12,580 bases of DNA from Anaerotignum sp. (GCA_020024255.1 JAHHTX010000061.1:1-12580); one strand, 5' to 3'; positions 1 to 7,872 are shown, counted from the stretch's first letter. Program-made: numbers and translations. The notes: a model not told the origin generated them from the sequence alone.

Positions 1-21
1 GCTTTATTCTTCTGCCTGTTG

Positions 22-52
22 GTCAAAGCCTTGCATGAAATGAGGCTTTGAC
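22..52. repeat. Inverted repeat in the non-coding left edge
   Basis: GTCAAAGCC at 22-30 and GGCTTTGAC at 44-52 form a perfect 9-bp stem with a 13-nt loop. No T-run follows on either strand, so it does not read as an ordinary intrinsic terminator. It lies about 30 bp beyond the terminator of the minus-strand operon. No gene could be supported in positions 1-156; apart from this repeat and the terminator nothing else stands out there. The function is unknown: it could be a structured RNA end, a site belonging to the neighbouring locus, or a dispersed palindromic repeat. Confidence 0.5.
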
Positions 53-80
53 GAAGGGGGGCGACTTTGTCTACACCCTC

Positions 81-105
81 AAAAAAGCATCCCCGAAAGG
101 ATGCT
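81..105 (-). terminator. Rho-independent terminator of the SLH-protein operon
   Basis: Read on the minus strand, AGCATCC (105-99) pairs with GGATGCT (92-86) around a 6-nt loop and is followed directly by a run of T (complement of 81-86). It lies about 50 bp after the TAA stop of the SLH-protein gene. A shorter T-rich stretch (107-110) follows on the plus strand, so weak bidirectional action is possible. Confidence 0.85.
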
Positions 106-156
106 CTTTTGTCTGTGTATTTTTTTCAGTTTTTTCAATACGCTGATTGATGGGTT

Positions 157-3100
157 TTATTCCCAAGAGGATTTCTGGCGTCCCACATTAGTTCCGTCAT
201 TTCTATCCCTAAATCTGATTTGGAAATCATTTGTAATATTTCCCTCGGCATCGCAAATATCTTCTTCTGCCCAGATTTGGTCATCGTATGCCGCACCTTC
301 AAAATACAACACACCACCAACCAATGCTTGTATTTTTTCCATTTTCGGTGTTCCATCAGGATTCAAAATCGGCTGACCATAACGATCCAACTGAGGAATT
401 GATACTGTATTGTTTATTTCCTTAATCAGTTTAATCTTTACATCTCCATCAGCCTCTAAAATGTTTGTCAGTTCTTTTCCTATCAGCGGTTTAGGTGATG
501 ATCCTCTGCCATCCATATAGAATAGAGGCTCGGAGAATCTAAAGGCAATATTGCCGCTGTATGGTGCACCACGCAAAACACTTGTTGTAGAAATCGTTGT
601 ATCCAAAACTTTCAATTGAGGTGGTGTAGTATCTTTTGGTTTCACCGGATTGTTACGTTTTTGTGTTGCAGGAAGTTTTGCAGGAAGTTTTGCTGCCGGT
701 TTGGGTTTTAAACTCATTGTCTGCGGTATATTCGCAGGAGTCGGATTTGGATTTATGAAGTCAAATACCCATTGAGAAATATTCTTGCCCTCTTCATCAA
801 ACTTTTCTTCAAATTTGATGACAAATCTACCGGCTATATTCCCGAAAGCATCACACAAATTCAAACCGGTACTTGCAGTAGAGTTATTTCTTGCACCTTT
901 AAATTCAAGGGTACAACCCAATAAGGCATCCACTGTTTGTACCTGCTGTGACTTTGGATCCTCATAAGTTACCTGACCTATTGTATCCTGACCAATACGT
1001 GTAAATGTAACTCCGCCACCTAAAGCCTTTGCAAATTGCTCACCGCTTTCAATAGGAATTGGTGAATCCCCTTTCTTTCCAATGAAGAACAACGGTTCGG
1101 AGAATACAAAGGTAATCTTACCGTCATAAGAAGCACCTAATGGAGAATCGACATCTGATATATTATCCAAAACTGTACTCATCTCTATCAGTTCGGGGGG
1201 CTGCTGGTCAATAGGCGTAAATTTCTCTGCAACAGCAATCTTGGAATCATTACCAACAACTTTACCATCACTAAGGACCATTTTCCCTACTGCAAACAAG
1301 GTATAGTATCTGTCTTTCTCCAGTTTTGCCTTTGGTTTGAAAATTGCCTCAAATCTCTTATTGCCTTGATTCAACTGTGTGACAATGTTACCATAGTCAA
1401 TTGTTGTAACACCGATGCCCTCCTCACCATTTCGGATAATCTGTTTCAGTTTTTCTTCCATATCCGGTTTCACAACACCGTTTGCAAGATACTGTACAGC
1501 ATCTTCTGCCGGCATGATAATCCAGTCAACGCTTGCACTTTTATCTGACGTTAATGTAATTTCTACACTTTGGGAGAATCTGCCTGTTATTGTTGCCTTA
1601 ATCACAGGCGGTGCAACCTTTGTTGTTCGAATTGATTTATGCCAAACGTCAGATGGTTCGGGCGGTGTACCTTTCAATACAAAGAATACATCATAATCTG
1701 TTTCCGGTTTCAACCCTTCCATAATCGGTTGATACATCACATTGCCGCTTGCAATCTGATAAGAACCACTTACAGAACCTACCGGTTTCAGCGAATCATT
1801 CATAATGGGAAGTGCAAGTGTATTCAATTCGTCCTGATTGTTTTTATCAATATTTTCTGCCACACTGTCTTTTGGTGCAATGAGATAATACATTGTTGCT
1901 TTTCTATCTGTTTTAATCTGTGGACGAATCAATGTATCTGCAATTGTCCCTGTAGCTTCTGCTACACCAGATACTGGTGCTTCCAGTTTTGGATATGGCT
2001 TAATAAATTTCGGAATTAGCGTATCAGTAAAGGAAGCAAACAAAGTAAGCTCTTTATCATGTACTTCCATTACCCCTTTTTGCAGTGCATTTTGATACTG
2101 TTCTTCTGTAGGACTACCAGCTACTGCTCTCATGGCTGTTTTAGAACCTGCAATGCAGCGAACCTTCATTTCAATGTCTTTATTCCAGCCTTCTCTTTCC
2201 CCATTTCCTTCAATGCCTTTAAAACGAATACCATATTCCCCTGCTTTTAACTGATTGAACGGCTCAAAATGGTAGTCGTTTTGGTTTACATCTATAGGCT
2301 CCATTTTTTTGTCAATCATATAATGAAGAGTCATCGCAGAGTCTTTCATAATCAAAGGACTATAGTTGGGTACCTTTTTATTGGGATCTACCAAATCATT
2401 CAAATTCACAAATTTATCCTTTGCGGGATCTTCTCTGTAGAAAATGTCAAATTCCACAGTGGTATTTGAGTAAAAAATCATATCAAACATGGTAGTATCC
2501 GCTGTTTTATTTGCCCGTGGATCAATGGTAAATGTAATGTCCATGTCGTGAGGTGCTTCTGTCATTCTCAAAAATACCAAAGGCGGTATTGTTTCAAATT
2601 CCGGCAAAAGTGTACCATTCTTCATTGCATTATTAGATGTATCCACAATTTCATTCAGTTCAAACTGATACTTGCTGCCACTGTTCAGTCCACCATCTTT
2701 GTTTGTTTCTGTTTTATTCAGAGATTCAGGAGGGAATACCACAACGGTTGCCCCTTTTTCTCCTTCTTTTATCTGGACTTTATCAAAATCTATTGGCACA
2801 TACAAGTCCTTTTTCCCTGTAGTCAAATCACGGAGCACAAAGTTATTTTCCATCTGGGACTTATCCGGTTTGCCACTGCTGTCCAGTCCCAGACTGTGAC
2901 TGGTAAGTCTGCTCAATACTTCCTCGTTAAATACAATTTCCAGACTCTTTTCAGCATTCATTTTGCCATTGATTTCATCTTCAAATCTGATTTCTGCTGT
3001 AGGCGGAATGACGTCTTTCGTTTTGATATGACGTTTTTCTACTACAGAAGCATTCTTTGCCTTATCCACTGCAACCACATACAAATCATAAGCCGTCTGT

Positions 3101-5448
3101 GGTTCCAGTCCGCTTATTTTTGCAATGGATTCCACATTTGCCTTTACGTTCGTTCTGCCGTTCTTCAAGGTATTATTCCCTGTGATAACAGCCTGCTGTG
3201 CTGCCTCACTATCCAAAGGCGGTATCTGTGGCTTTCCGGGTGTAGAAGGCTTCTGTCCATCTGGTTTTGTGCCATCTGGTTTTGTGCCATCTGGTACAGA
3301 TACTATCGGAGGCGGGAAATCTGCGCCTTTTTCGCATACGACATAATAAACTGTAGCATCTTCATCAACTTCTAATCGTACATCAACAGTTCTGTCTGTA
3401 ATTTTTCCCTGCAAAGGTGTACCCTTCAGGAATTTAGGCGACGTTGTATCTTTTGTTTCTCCCGATAATTTATAAACCTTGGAATCATTTTCCCCGTCAC
3501 TTGCCATAACATAAACATCATATTTTTCTTTTTCTTTCAGCCCTGTTATCGTAAACCGATAAGAGAGATTTTTCTTTGCATTTTTTTCCGAACCAAAAGC
3601 AATAACTCCATCAAATTCGCCTTTTTTCAGTTCATACTCGGTTGGTGCCTGACGGCCTTCCGGAAATACAGCCCAGTAGATTTTACAATCTTTTACCGGT
3701 ACTGCATCAATAAACATAGTGGTACTATTTTCAGGCACTATTTTCGGATAGCCTTTCTGGAAGTCAGGCTTTGTATTATCTGCTGCACGGAATACTTCTG
3801 TTTTAACCGCACTGTGATCTCCTCTTTCATCTTGCAGAAGAACAGAAACAACATATTCAACATTGGGTTTTAACCCATTTACATCAAAATAGATTTCTGT
3901 TTCTGCTGTTTTTGCTGGCGCAATACCATTTTTGATAATTGACTTTCTTAAGTGTGGCTTCAGCAGATCTTCTTTGGTCACCTCATCTGCATCAGATTGT
4001 GTCAGCGCCCAACGAACAGAACCTGTTTTATTGGTTTTTACCGTCATTTTTGCTTTTGTAGGCTCAATTTCCTCTGCACTGGGATATCCTGCCATAATCT
4101 TCGGGAAGGCTGAGGATTCTGCCGCATCTAAGCTGCCCATATCCTTACCGTTGATTTTTGCAATGATGCCTGGACGAATTTCAATTTCATCTGGCAACAT
4201 GGTAATGACTACCCCGCTTGCTGCAATGACTGCTTTCCCCACATCTCCTGCACCGGAAATTTCACAAGCTGCATCTAATCTTGCATTTCTAACCAGTGTC
4301 TTTCTGTCCAAAATTACCTTACTGTCTACACCCTTTTCATCAACGATAAGGTTTTCTATTTCCCCTCTACCCAAAAGGAGTATATTTTCAGGCTTTTGAA
4401 TGGAAACCGTCCGGAAAAGACCTGCCATGTGCAATTCTGTTTCTTTCTCTCCCATCAGATTGATTCGATCGAATACTTTTCTGTCGTTACTCTTGTTTTC
4501 GATATAGGCATTGGATTTTACATTTGTCACACCAATTCTTGTCCCGTTAACAGCCGAAACTGCCACCGGTCTGTCTGCAGGTCCGTCAATGGTGACTTTT
4601 GAAGCTGTACAGTTGTCAAATTCGACACTGCTGCCACCCCATTGACCTTCACCGCCGCCACAGATGATGACTTCACCTGTAACCGTTACATTGTTCAGCT
4701 TGACATACCCCATGCCAACGCCCTCTGTAATATACAAGTCACCCTTGATGATTGTATCTTCCAGTGTCGTATTATAGCCGGAAATCGTTACATTTCCATT
4801 TACCTGTCCTAAGCTGTGGGTACCACCATCTGGTAAAACTGTTCCAAGAGAATTTGCAAGCATGGTTGCTGCTTCCCCTCTTGTAATTTTTCCCCGTGGA
4901 CGGAAAGAGCCATCTTTATAACCATGGATGTATTTCTTTTCCACAGATGCCCCAATGGCACCTTTGCTCCAATAACTGATGGATCTGCCATCTGTAAAAG
5001 ACTCAATCTGTAGTGCATCACTGTCCACTTTTAAGTTACGGCAAAGCATAGCTGCCGCCTGTTCTCTTGTTAAAGATTCTTTTGCTCCAGAAACGTTCTT
5101 TGTAATGCCTGAAAAATATCCCTGCTGCAATGCCACACGAATATTGTCCGCATACCATTCCTCACCTGTCATATCCTTAAATGGCAGTGCTTTATCTTGG
5201 CGACTGCTATAACCGAAAGCCCTATTGAGCATAGAAACAAATTCTGCTCTGGTAATCGATCGGTCTGGATGCATATATCCATCAGCATCTCCCTTTAAAA
5301 TACCGGATTGCGACATTTTGTTGATTGACGCATCCGCCCAGTGTGCTAAAGCCGTTTCCGGTTTCACCATTGATATGCCGGAAATGCCTATTGATACACC
5401 CAAAAGCAGAGACAGCCACCTTTTCTTTTGCGTGAATTGTCCTTTCAT
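157..5448 (-). CDS. Giant S-layer-homology (SLH) domain surface protein
   Basis: This encodes a 1763-residue exported wall protein. Residues 1-35 form a signal peptide: basic KKR, a hydrophobic stretch from about 11 to 27, and a likely cleavage site after ALA at 33-35. Three SLH domains follow at about 36-80, 89-140 and 150-202, each with the signature near its end (ITRAEF, LTREQA, ITRGEA). SLH domains normally anchor proteins to secondary wall polymers. Residues 210-420 are rich in short V/I-N-G-D strands and may form a beta-helix. About 462-1410 holds at least five fibronectin-III-like units, and Ig-like regions with FSEPL-type motifs lie near 815-950 and 1416-1747; the last two are homologous to each other. 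There is no catalytic motif. The ATG is fixed by AGGAGG six bases upstream, and the pilZ stop codon overlaps that Shine-Dalgarno. The role (adhesin, S-layer or appendage-associated) is not decided by sequence. Confidence 0.93.
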   Translation of the reverse strand: MKGQFTQKKRWLSLLLGVSIGISGISMVKPETALAHWADASINKMSQSGILKGDADGYMHPDRSITRAEFVSMLNRAFGYSSRQDKALPFKDMTGEEWYADNIRVALQQGYFSGITKNVSGAKESLTREQAAAMLCRNLKVDSDALQIESFTDGRSISYWSKGAIGASVEKKYIHGYKDGSFRPRGKITRGEAATMLANSLGTVLPDGGTHSLGQVNGNVTISGYNTTLEDTIIKGDLYITEGVGMGYVKLNNVTVTGEVIICGGGEGQWGGSSVEFDNCTASKVTIDGPADRPVAVSAVNGTRIGVTNVKSNAYIENKSNDRKVFDRINLMGEKETELHMAGLFRTVSIQKPENILLLGRGEIENLIVDEKGVDSKVILDRKTLVRNARLDAACEISGAGDVGKAVIAASGVVITMLPDEIEIRPGIIAKINGKDMGSLDAAESSAFPKIMAGYPSAEEIEPTKAKMTVKTNKTGSVRWALTQSDADEVTKEDLLKPHLRKSIIKNGIAPAKTAETEIYFDVNGLKPNVEYVVSVLLQDERGDHSAVKTEVFRAADNTKPDFQKGYPKIVPENSTTMFIDAVPVKDCKIYWAVFPEGRQAPTEYELKKGEFDGVIAFGSEKNAKKNLSYRFTITGLKEKEKYDVYVMASDGENDSKVYKLSGETKDTTSPKFLKGTPLQGKITDRTVDVRLEVDEDATVYYVVCEKGADFPPPIVSVPDGTKPDGTKPDGQKPSTPGKPQIPPLDSEAAQQAVITGNNTLKNGRTNVKANVESIAKISGLEPQTAYDLYVVAVDKAKNASVVEKRHIKTKDVIPPTAEIRFEDEINGKMNAEKSLEIVFNEEVLSRLTSHSLGLDSSGKPDKSQMENNFVLRDLTTGKKDLYVPIDFDKVQIKEGEKGATVVVFPPESLNKTETNKDGGLNSGSKYQFELNEIVDTSNNAMKNGTLLPEFETIPPLVFLRMTEAPHDMDITFTIDPRANKTADTTMFDMIFYSNTTVEFDIFYREDPAKDKFVNLNDLVDPNKKVPNYSPLIMKDSAMTLHYMIDKKMEPIDVNQNDYHFEPFNQLKAGEYGIRFKGIEGNGEREGWNKDIEMKVRCIAGSKTAMRAVAGSPTEEQYQNALQKGVMEVHDKELTLFASFTDTLIPKFIKPYPKLEAPVSGVAEATGTIADTLIRPQIKTDRKATMYYLIAPKDSVAENIDKNNQDELNTLALPIMNDSLKPVGSVSGSYQIASGNVMYQPIMEGLKPETDYDVFFVLKGTPPEPSDVWHKSIRTTKVAPPVIKATITGRFSQSVEITLTSDKSASVDWIIMPAEDAVQYLANGVVKPDMEEKLKQIIRNGEEGIGVTTIDYGNIVTQLNQGNKRFEAIFKPKAKLEKDRYYTLFAVGKMVLSDGKVVGNDSKIAVAEKFTPIDQQPPELIEMSTVLDNISDVDSPLGASYDGKITFVFSEPLFFIGKKGDSPIPIESGEQFAKALGGGVTFTRIGQDTIGQVTYEDPKSQQVQTVDALLGCTLEFKGARNNSTASTGLNLCDAFGNIAGRFVIKFEEKFDEEGKNISQWVFDFINPNPTPANIPQTMSLKPKPAAKLPAKLPATQKRNNPVKPKDTTPPQLKVLDTTISTTSVLRGAPYSGNIAFRFSEPLFYMDGRGSSPKPLIGKELTNILEADGDVKIKLIKEINNTVSIPQLDRYGQPILNPDGTPKMEKIQALVGGVLYFEGAAYDDQIWAEEDICDAEGNITNDFQIRFRDRNDGTNVGRQKSSWE
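208..1203 (-). repeat. Duplicated C-terminal domain pair in the SLH protein
   Basis: Residues about 1416-1547 and 1609-1747 of the SLH protein align end to end. Both start with a (T)PP(E/Q)L segment, share I(T/A)F.FSEPLF followed by G.SP.P, then a segment with (D/Q)ALLG or ALVGG before a (L)EFKGA or YFEGA strand, and finish on CDA.GNI. The FSEPL motif recalls Ig-like domains of the SbsA/Big_5 type. The linker contains a short repeat (AKLPAKLPA) and basic residues. DNA similarity is visible but diverged (for example near 530-570 against 1090-1135), so the duplication is old. Confidence 0.75.
3257..3295 (-). repeat. 15-bp in-frame tandem repeat (PDGTK units)
   Basis: The unit CCATCTGGTTTTGTG on the plus strand occurs as two identical copies (3257-3271 and 3272-3286) plus nine bases of a third. 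On the coding strand this gives PDGTKPDGTKPDG around residue 719-731 of the SLH protein, in a proline-rich linker inside one of its fibronectin-like units. The length is a multiple of three, so loss or gain of a copy would keep the reading frame. Confidence 0.85.
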
Positions 5449-5458
5449 TTTTTTCCTC

Positions 5459-6046
5459 CTATCCTTTTTTTGCTAATCTTGCTGCAATTTTAAAAACCAT
5501 ACTGCGTACCATTTTTTCTTCTGTACGGGTTAGGTCATAAAATTTACATCCATACTTAAAACCTTCTTCTTCAATTTGTTCTCGCAAAGGAATCAAATTG
5601 ATCATCATGTATGTAGAACCATAAGGAACAGCCAATTCCAGTTTCTGTTCCAAAGGGATTTTTGTCTTAATTTTGATTGCTGCACCGCCTGCACTAATAT
5701 CATCTACTACAACAGACCATGCAGTTATATCATCTTCTCCATTTGTTGCAAAGAGTTTTGTGTCAATATCTGTTTTAATGCGTACATCTTCTTTCATATC
5801 TGCACCCATATTTTTGATATTTTCTACAAGAAGCGTTGTGCCTTGCTTATTTACTACCTGACCAACAAAAATGCCCTTGTGGCCTTCCATAAACATAAAG
5901 CGAACTGATTGTCCTTCTTCAATTTTTTTCAATTCTTTGATACCAGACTCAATCTGGAACGTACCTTCTGTGCGCCAGAACTCTTTTACCTGACCTTCAC
6001 ACAGCATATGGTTGGCTGTGTCAATCAGCATAAAACGATCTTCCAT
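5459..6046 (-). CDS. PilZ-domain protein, likely c-di-GMP-responsive (YcgR/MotI-like)
   Basis: A 195-residue soluble protein with no signal peptide or membrane segment. Residues 1-80 resemble the N-terminal YcgR-type barrel (GQV near 18-20, VGQVV near 61-65). The PilZ domain follows from about 83. It carries DISAGG at 116-121, matching the D/NxSxxG ligand motif, and KEDVR at 85-89 where the usual motif is RxxxR, so the first arginine is replaced by lysine. Family members bind c-di-GMP and, in Bacillus and enterics, slow or stop the flagellar motor. The start is supported by GGAGGGG just upstream. The neighbours are flagellar-type genes upstream and the SLH-protein gene 10 bp downstream, so it may instead link c-di-GMP to a surface structure. 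Family assignment is firm; the target is inference. Confidence 0.88.
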   Translation of the reverse strand: MEDRFMLIDTANHMLCEGQVKEFWRTEGTFQIESGIKELKKIEEGQSVRFMFMEGHKGIFVGQVVNKQGTTLLVENIKNMGADMKEDVRIKTDIDTKLFATNGEDDITAWSVVVDDISAGGAAIKIKTKIPLEQKLELAVPYGSTYMMINLIPLREQIEEEGFKYGCKFYDLTRTEEKMVRSMVFKIAARLAKKG

Positions 6047-6086
6047 ATATACCCCTCCATTTTATCTGTATCTGTTTCAGACAGCT

Positions 6087-6431
6087 TTATTCCTCTGTCT
6101 GTTCTGTCCTCTCCACAGGGTTTTGTGTTTCTTGGCTCTGCGCCATATCTTTCTCCTTATCCCGCAAAGAAAATTGCAGGAAGTACACATATATATCCAC
6201 CACAAGCTGATACAATTCCTGTGGGATTTCCTCCCCAAGCTCCAAACGTGACAATAACGTTGCAAGAGATGTATCTTCATAAATCGGCACATCATGCTCC
6301 AGTGCAGACTGGACAATTCTTTCTGCCGTATATCCCATACCTGTTGCCACAATAATGGGGGCTATATTGCCACCGTCATATCGCAGTGCCACCGCTTTTT
6401 GGTTCAGCTTGTCATTCTCATATCTTGACAT
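6087..6431 (-). CDS. FlhB C-terminal-domain-like protein (YlqH/FhlB type)
   Basis: A 114-residue cytosolic protein matching only the C-terminal part of the flagellar export gate protein FlhB: AVALRYD near residue 13, IAPIIVATGMG, then AERI, HDVPIYED, LEL and EEIPQELY. It has no membrane helices and lacks the self-cleaving NPTH motif; the residues there read KLNQK. The charged tail is unlike FlhB. Stand-alone copies of this kind sit beside a FliK-like gene in other Bacillota and are thought to support type III export, with an unclear exact role. The gene overlaps the 3' end of the upstream gene by 14 bp. The start is uncertain: ATG at 6431 lies 12 bases after AAAGGA, whereas ATG at 6440 lies only 3 bases after it; both give nearly the same product. 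Confidence 0.88.
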   Translation of the reverse strand: MSRYENDKLNQKAVALRYDGGNIAPIIVATGMGYTAERIVQSALEHDVPIYEDTSLATLLSRLELGEEIPQELYQLVVDIYVYFLQFSLRDKEKDMAQSQETQNPVERTEQTEE

Positions 6432-7818
6432 TGATTGCATTTTTCCTTTCGTAAATTTGTGGAAATACCTCGGAAAGGGCAATGGGTTCGCTGCTCTTTC
6501 CCATATACACTTTCCGGCATACCATTCCGTTTTTCTCTACCAGTGCCGCAATGCCCTTTTTCATTTCTTTTTCCATTTCCTGAAATTTTTCCGGGTATTG
6601 CAGCTGTAAGTCTACTTTATCCCCTTGATTGAAAATAATCAAGTCAAAAAATCCAATATCTTTAATATCAAACTTAATAAACAGTTTTCTTGCCTTTTCT
6701 TCTCCCGTACCGCCATACTGCCTGCTGTCACAGTCCGGGTCTACCCAAATTTCCGAAAACATGAAGTTTCCAAAGACTTCCGCAGGAAGAATATAATGTT
6801 TGAGGGGCATATAGACGCTTTCATTGACCAAAAGGGACTGCATAATGTTTTGGAAAGCCGATTTTACTTCCCAGCCCCCTTTGCCATTAAGGGCATGATT
6901 CATGTTGGCAAGAAGTCCATCGGTAAACTCATTGCCCTTTGCCGCCGTCAACTCGTCAAGAAATCTTTCCAATATCTTTTGGAGATCATTGCCGAAAATC
7001 TTCTGAAAATCTTTAAAGGACGCCATTCTTTGGAAATCCCCAAAAAGTTTTTCCATGGTGCCATTTTCGTATCTTGCCGTATTCAGGGTCAAAAGGGTGA
7101 TGAAATCACGGACTTTCCCCATATCATGCGTTGTCTTTGTATAGTCGGAAAGAAATGGAATCAATTCTTTTTTCAACGCCGCAATATTCTCTTCATTTGC
7201 CCCCGGTGTTGTCTGGGGTTCAAGAGATTCTGCCACCGCAAGAAGTCTTTCGCCATAGCTCTTTGGCATATACTTTGCCATATTCTGCAATATGGAACGA
7301 ATATTCTGCAATGTTGTGCCACTGGAGGACACATCATTATAAGATTTCAAAAACTGCAAAATGGCTGTTTTCAGCTCCACGGATTTTGTGTTGTTGATAA
7401 CTGCTTTCAAACTTTGGAACAGTTCCGATGCAAATTTATTGTTTTTTCCGCCCTGATCCTGCAAAAATTTCACCATATCCTCCGGTGACATTTTGATCAT
7501 TTCCAAAAAATTGGCAATCTCTGCAGCAAAGTCCTGACTGATGCCGGAGGTAATCAGCGAACCCATCTGGAAAAATATCTGGGTAAACGTTTCCATGAGG
7601 GCAGGCTTGTTTTGCAGTGCCTCCAAAAATCCCTGAAAATTCGATTCATAATGCATACCCAGATTTTTATCGGGATTTGCACTTTGTCCGTCGGGACGCA
7701 CCACTTTGGACGGGTCTACCACATTGGAAATATTGACATCGTTTGTTGTAATTGGATTTGTTCTGGAAGTATTTTCCAACCCATGGGTTGGAACACTTAC
7801 TTTTAATATATCTGACAT
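6418..7818 (-). CDS. FliK/YlqG-like flagellar hook-length-control-family protein
   Basis: A 466-residue protein without signal peptide or transmembrane segments. The first 60 or so residues are polar and probably disordered; about 60-350 is mostly helical. Residues about 379-441 follow the FliK C-terminal (Flg_hook) pattern: KLFIKFDIKDIGFFDL, a polar turn, DLQLQYPE, a charged helix of EMEKEMKKG type, and a last strand after EKNG. FliK proteins switch flagellar export from hook to filament substrates by acting on FlhB, and the next gene is a FlhB-C-like protein, so the two are probably partners. The low conservation and helical bulk resemble YlqG more than a canonical FliK. The ATG at 7818 is chosen over the in-frame GTG at 7830 because the GTG sits in the AGAAGGTG Shine-Dalgarno. 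The exact role is inference. Confidence 0.75.
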   Translation of the reverse strand: MSDILKVSVPTHGLENTSRTNPITTNDVNISNVVDPSKVVRPDGQSANPDKNLGMHYESNFQGFLEALQNKPALMETFTQIFFQMGSLITSGISQDFAAEIANFLEMIKMSPEDMVKFLQDQGGKNNKFASELFQSLKAVINNTKSVELKTAILQFLKSYNDVSSSGTTLQNIRSILQNMAKYMPKSYGERLLAVAESLEPQTTPGANEENIAALKKELIPFLSDYTKTTHDMGKVRDFITLLTLNTARYENGTMEKLFGDFQRMASFKDFQKIFGNDLQKILERFLDELTAAKGNEFTDGLLANMNHALNGKGGWEVKSAFQNIMQSLLVNESVYMPLKHYILPAEVFGNFMFSEIWVDPDCDSRQYGGTGEEKARKLFIKFDIKDIGFFDLIIFNQGDKVDLQLQYPEKFQEMEKEMKKGIAALVEKNGMVCRKVYMGKSSEPIALSEVFPQIYERKNAINVKI

Positions 7819-7823
7819 GAAAA

Positions 7824-7838
7824 ATTTCACCTTCTGCT
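7824..7838 (-). promoter_or_regulatory. Ribosome-binding site deciding the FliK-like start
   Basis: On the minus strand AGAAGGTG precedes ATG (7818-7816) by about nine bases. The in-frame GTG that would extend the protein by four residues is part of this Shine-Dalgarno and has no site of its own, so ATG at 7818 is the better start. Confidence 0.6.
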
Positions 7839-7844
7839 GTTCAA

Positions 7845-7872
7845 ACTATAAATTTTTTACTGTTTCTGTCGA
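7845..7872 (-). promoter_or_regulatory. Putative sigma-A-type promoter of the leftward operon
   Basis: On the minus strand TCGACA (7872-7867) and TATAGT (7850-7845) are separated by 16 bp. Each differs from the TTGACA/TATAAT consensus at one position. The -10 lies about 27 bases before the start of the FliK-like gene. It overlaps the rightward sigma-D-type promoter. No other promoter of similar quality was seen for this operon in the intergenic region. Confidence 0.5.

Noticed and set aside
3257..3295. Short regular repeats as a CRISPR array
   Set aside because: There are no spacers; the units are adjacent 15-bp copies inside a coding region.
2548..3375. A 275-codon open frame on the plus strand
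   Set aside because: It lies antisense inside the SLH-protein gene, has Cys/Phe/Ile-rich low-quality composition, no ribosome-binding site and no recognisable domain.
3932..4399. A 155-codon plus-strand open frame with hydrophobic stretches
   Set aside because: It is the antisense shadow of the SLH-protein repeats; the Ser/Ile/Leu-rich composition comes from the complementary codons.
6062..6089. Possible sigma-D promoter on the minus strand before pilZ (TAAA-N16-ACAGATAA)
   Set aside because: The -10 matches poorly and the spacer is one base long; it may be chance in AT-rich DNA. It remains only a weak option for a pilZ-specific start.
6432..6482. Longer start for the FlhB-like protein at 6482
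   Set aside because: It would extend far into the FliK-like gene, has no ribosome-binding site, and family members begin close to the AVALRY strand.
6625..7488. A 287-codon open frame on the plus strand
   Set aside because: It is antisense to the FliK-like gene, rich in Lys/Phe/Cys without domain pattern, and has no Shine-Dalgarno.
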